Positions 14,122 through 14,879 of a stretch of DNA of 14,879 nucleotides are shown here, in pieces. The translations under genes were made by a program, and so were the position numbers. Source of the stretch: Minisyncoccota bacterium (GTDB taxonomy: Bacteria > Patescibacteriota > Minisyncoccia > Minisyncoccales > UBA5738); NCBI GenBank assembly GCA_025453415.1, contig JALOQL010000010.1:1-14879 (forward strand), read 5' to 3'. Within the stretch, counting starts at the first letter, position 1. The number at the start of each line of letters is the position of its first letter. Under the pieces are notes generated by a model. That model made no database searches. It worked only from the letters and a program-made list of their open reading frames with translations, and had not been told where the DNA came from.

Positions 14122-14181
14122 CTATTTGAGTTCCACTTTCGCGCCGCCGGCTTCGAGCTTCTTCTTGGTTTTATAAGCCAT
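14122..14181 (-). CDS. 19-codon ORF ending like ribosomal protein L7/L12
   Basis: The minus strand reads MAYKTKKKLEAGGAKVELK then TAG. The last 12-14 residues match the conserved C-terminal end of L7/L12 (family pattern KKxLExAGAKVELK). AAGG with a further AGG lies just upstream of the ATG, so it could be translated; the upstream coiled-coil gene ends 35 bases before it. A whole L7/L12 has about 120 residues, so this is either the remnant of an rplL copy that lost its body while keeping start signals and tail, or a genuine micropeptide. No L7/L12 hinge or N-terminal domain is present in the window. A terminator follows. Confidence 0.45.
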   Translation of the reverse strand: MAYKTKKKLEAGGAKVELK

Positions 14182-14216
14182 TTCCTACCTTATTTTAAAT
14201 TCAAATCTCTCGCTGA

Positions 14217-14507
14217 TCAGATCGATGCCAGCTTTTTCTCGTGGAGACCAACTTGACGCTTTATCCCGATTTGTTCGGCGCGGTAATCATCGATTTTATT
14301 TTCTATCCGGATCGTTCTCTCCATAATAGTTTTCATTTCCGATTTATCGGCTTTTCGATCAAGTTTATTATTGATTTCATTAAATTTTTCATCGATTATA
14401 TTAAATCTTTCATCGATTTTATCAAACTTGACCGCTAAAAAATCAACCAATTCCTTGTATTCGTTTTTTTGGATTTTGATCGGTTCCTTTTCTTCTTTTT
14501 TTGGCAT
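14217..14507 (-). CDS. coiled-coil protein built on 21-bp repeats
   Basis: The 96-residue protein has a Lys/Glu-rich start (MPKKEEKEPIKIQKNE) followed by clear heptads: FDKIDER, FNIIDEK, FNEINNK, LDRKADK (28-55), then a second helical stretch to the end. The first three heptads correspond to three near-identical 21-base units in the DNA (14370-14432). No enzymatic motif, signal peptide or membrane helix is seen. Short proteins of this type are common as uncharacterised coiled-coil ORFs, and the partner is unknown. ATG 14507 follows a good promoter with about 19 bases of leader and only a weak AAAGAA SD. The 19-codon L7/L12-like ORF lies downstream in the same direction. Confidence 0.75.
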   Translation of the reverse strand: MPKKEEKEPIKIQKNEYKELVDFLAVKFDKIDERFNIIDEKFNEINNKLDRKADKSEMKTIMERTIRIENKIDDYRAEQIGIKRQVGLHEKKLASI

Positions 14508-14532
14508 ATTTGATTTCTTTTTGAGTGTTTTA

Positions 14533-14562
14533 ATTGTAACAAACCGTATCTTTCGCTGTCAA
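14533..14562 (-). promoter_or_regulatory. promoter of the coiled-coil gene
   Basis: On the minus strand TTGACA (14562-14557), 18 bp, TACAAT (14538-14533) with an extended TG one base before the -10. The predicted start is near 14526. Confidence 0.65.
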
Positions 14563-14567
14563 ACCAA

Positions 14568-14595
14568 ACAAAAAAAGGCATTATGCCCCCTTTTA
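14568..14595 (-). terminator. intrinsic terminator upstream of the coiled-coil promoter
   Basis: On the minus strand AAAAGG and CCTTTT arms enclose GCAT/ATGC, followed by a run of T's. It isolates the coiled-coil gene from whatever is transcribed from the right. Confidence 0.6.
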
Positions 14596-14664
14596 TTCGT
14601 AGATACGCAAGTTTTTTCTTGAGTTCCATCTCTTTAGGCAGCAAAAAAAATCAATTATAAAATG
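14596..14664. other. intergenic, no convincing gene
   Basis: An A/T-rich stretch between two minus-strand terminators. A frame starting at ATG 14629 (MELKKKLAYLRIK) runs through the terminator and out of register into the coiled-coil gene, so it is probably not a complete gene. Confidence 0.4.
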
Positions 14665-14688
14665 GCAGCCGCTTTTTTGATCGGCTGC
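14665..14688 (-). terminator. probable terminator of the right-edge gene
   Basis: A perfect 7-bp stem (GCAGCCG 14665-14671 with CGGCTGC 14682-14688) and 10-base loop lies ten bases after the stop at 14698. The following minus-strand tract CATTTTAT is a modest T-run. Confidence 0.5.
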
Positions 14689-14697
14689 AATTCTGTT

Positions 14698-14879
14698 TCA
14701 ATTTTTTAAGGGATCGAACTGGTTTTCGCGCAAATAGTAAATTAGGGAAGTGCTTTTTGCTGAACACAGATATTTCAGATCGTACCTAAACCGAACATTT
14801 TTCAATAGTTCCCGCACTGTTATTGTTTTTATTAGCGGGTTTCGAATTACATAGTTAAAGTATGGTTTTAAGTCACTGC
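14698..14879 (-). CDS. C-terminal fragment of an unknown protein
   Basis: Coming in from the right edge, one minus-strand frame is open for 59 codons to TGA at 14698-14700; the other two frames stop within a few codons of the edge. The peptide is rich in Leu, Lys, Arg, Tyr and Asn (segments PYFNYVIRNPL, VRELLKNVRFRYDLKYL, IYYLRENQFDP), like the helical end of a soluble protein. I cannot name a family. A hairpin terminator close behind the stop supports a real gene end. Confidence 0.55.
   Translation of the reverse strand, partial: SDLKPYFNYVIRNPLIKTITVRELLKNVRFRYDLKYLCSAKSTSLIYYLRENQFDPLKN

Overview
The window looks like a compact, moderately AT-rich bacterial chromosome segment, most likely from a Patescibacteria (CPR, Parcubacteria-like) genome. 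That assignment is inference. It rests on small cistrons, many starts without a Shine-Dalgarno sequence, near-consensus sigma70-type promoters placed almost on start codons, a very short MreD, a RibL-like nucleotidyltransferase and a 23S-5S unit with no 16S beside it. TGA ends several clear genes (serS, mreC), so there is no sign of the UGA=Gly code of Gracilibacteria/SR1.

Layout. 1-1729: an alpha/beta hydrolase (-) running off the left edge, a small membrane protein (+) and a cytidylyltransferase-fold enzyme (-) that overlaps the end of serS. 1726-4703: seryl- and lysyl-tRNA synthetases (-), whose upstream regions carry a family of covarying palindromic hairpins. 4800-5115: back-to-back promoters serve lysS (-) and a tiny, apparently leaderless membrane protein (+). 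5195-8479: an mreC-mreD-mrdA (PBP2) operon (-) for cell elongation. 8600-9066: a divergent transcript with a long structured leader, a 55-residue hyperacidic protein and a strong terminator. 9142-9684: an unrecognised protein (+) with a strong SD and a TTG start. 9781-12967: 5S and 23S rRNA (-) with clear flanking processing stems. 13020-13260: promoter and leader for the rRNA unit, containing mutually exclusive hairpins, one a terminator. 13300-14879: a run of small minus-strand units: a three-helix membrane protein, a doubtful SD-led ORF or small RNA, a 19-codon ORF whose end matches the tail of ribosomal protein L7/L12, a coiled-coil protein made of 21-bp repeats, and the end of an unknown protein.

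Functionally this is mostly housekeeping: translation (serS, lysS, rRNAs) and envelope morphogenesis (MreC/MreD/PBP2). The unusual material lies between the genes. The best candidates for new biology are (i) the hairpin family GGARGT-YTG-ACYTCC, with compensatory changes and a conserved T:T mismatch in its composite form, one pair of which is translated as the N-terminus of an enzyme; (ii) the attenuator-like leader of an unlinked 23S-5S unit; (iii) a three-copy 12-bp-period palindrome array; and (iv) promoters that imply leaderless mRNAs.
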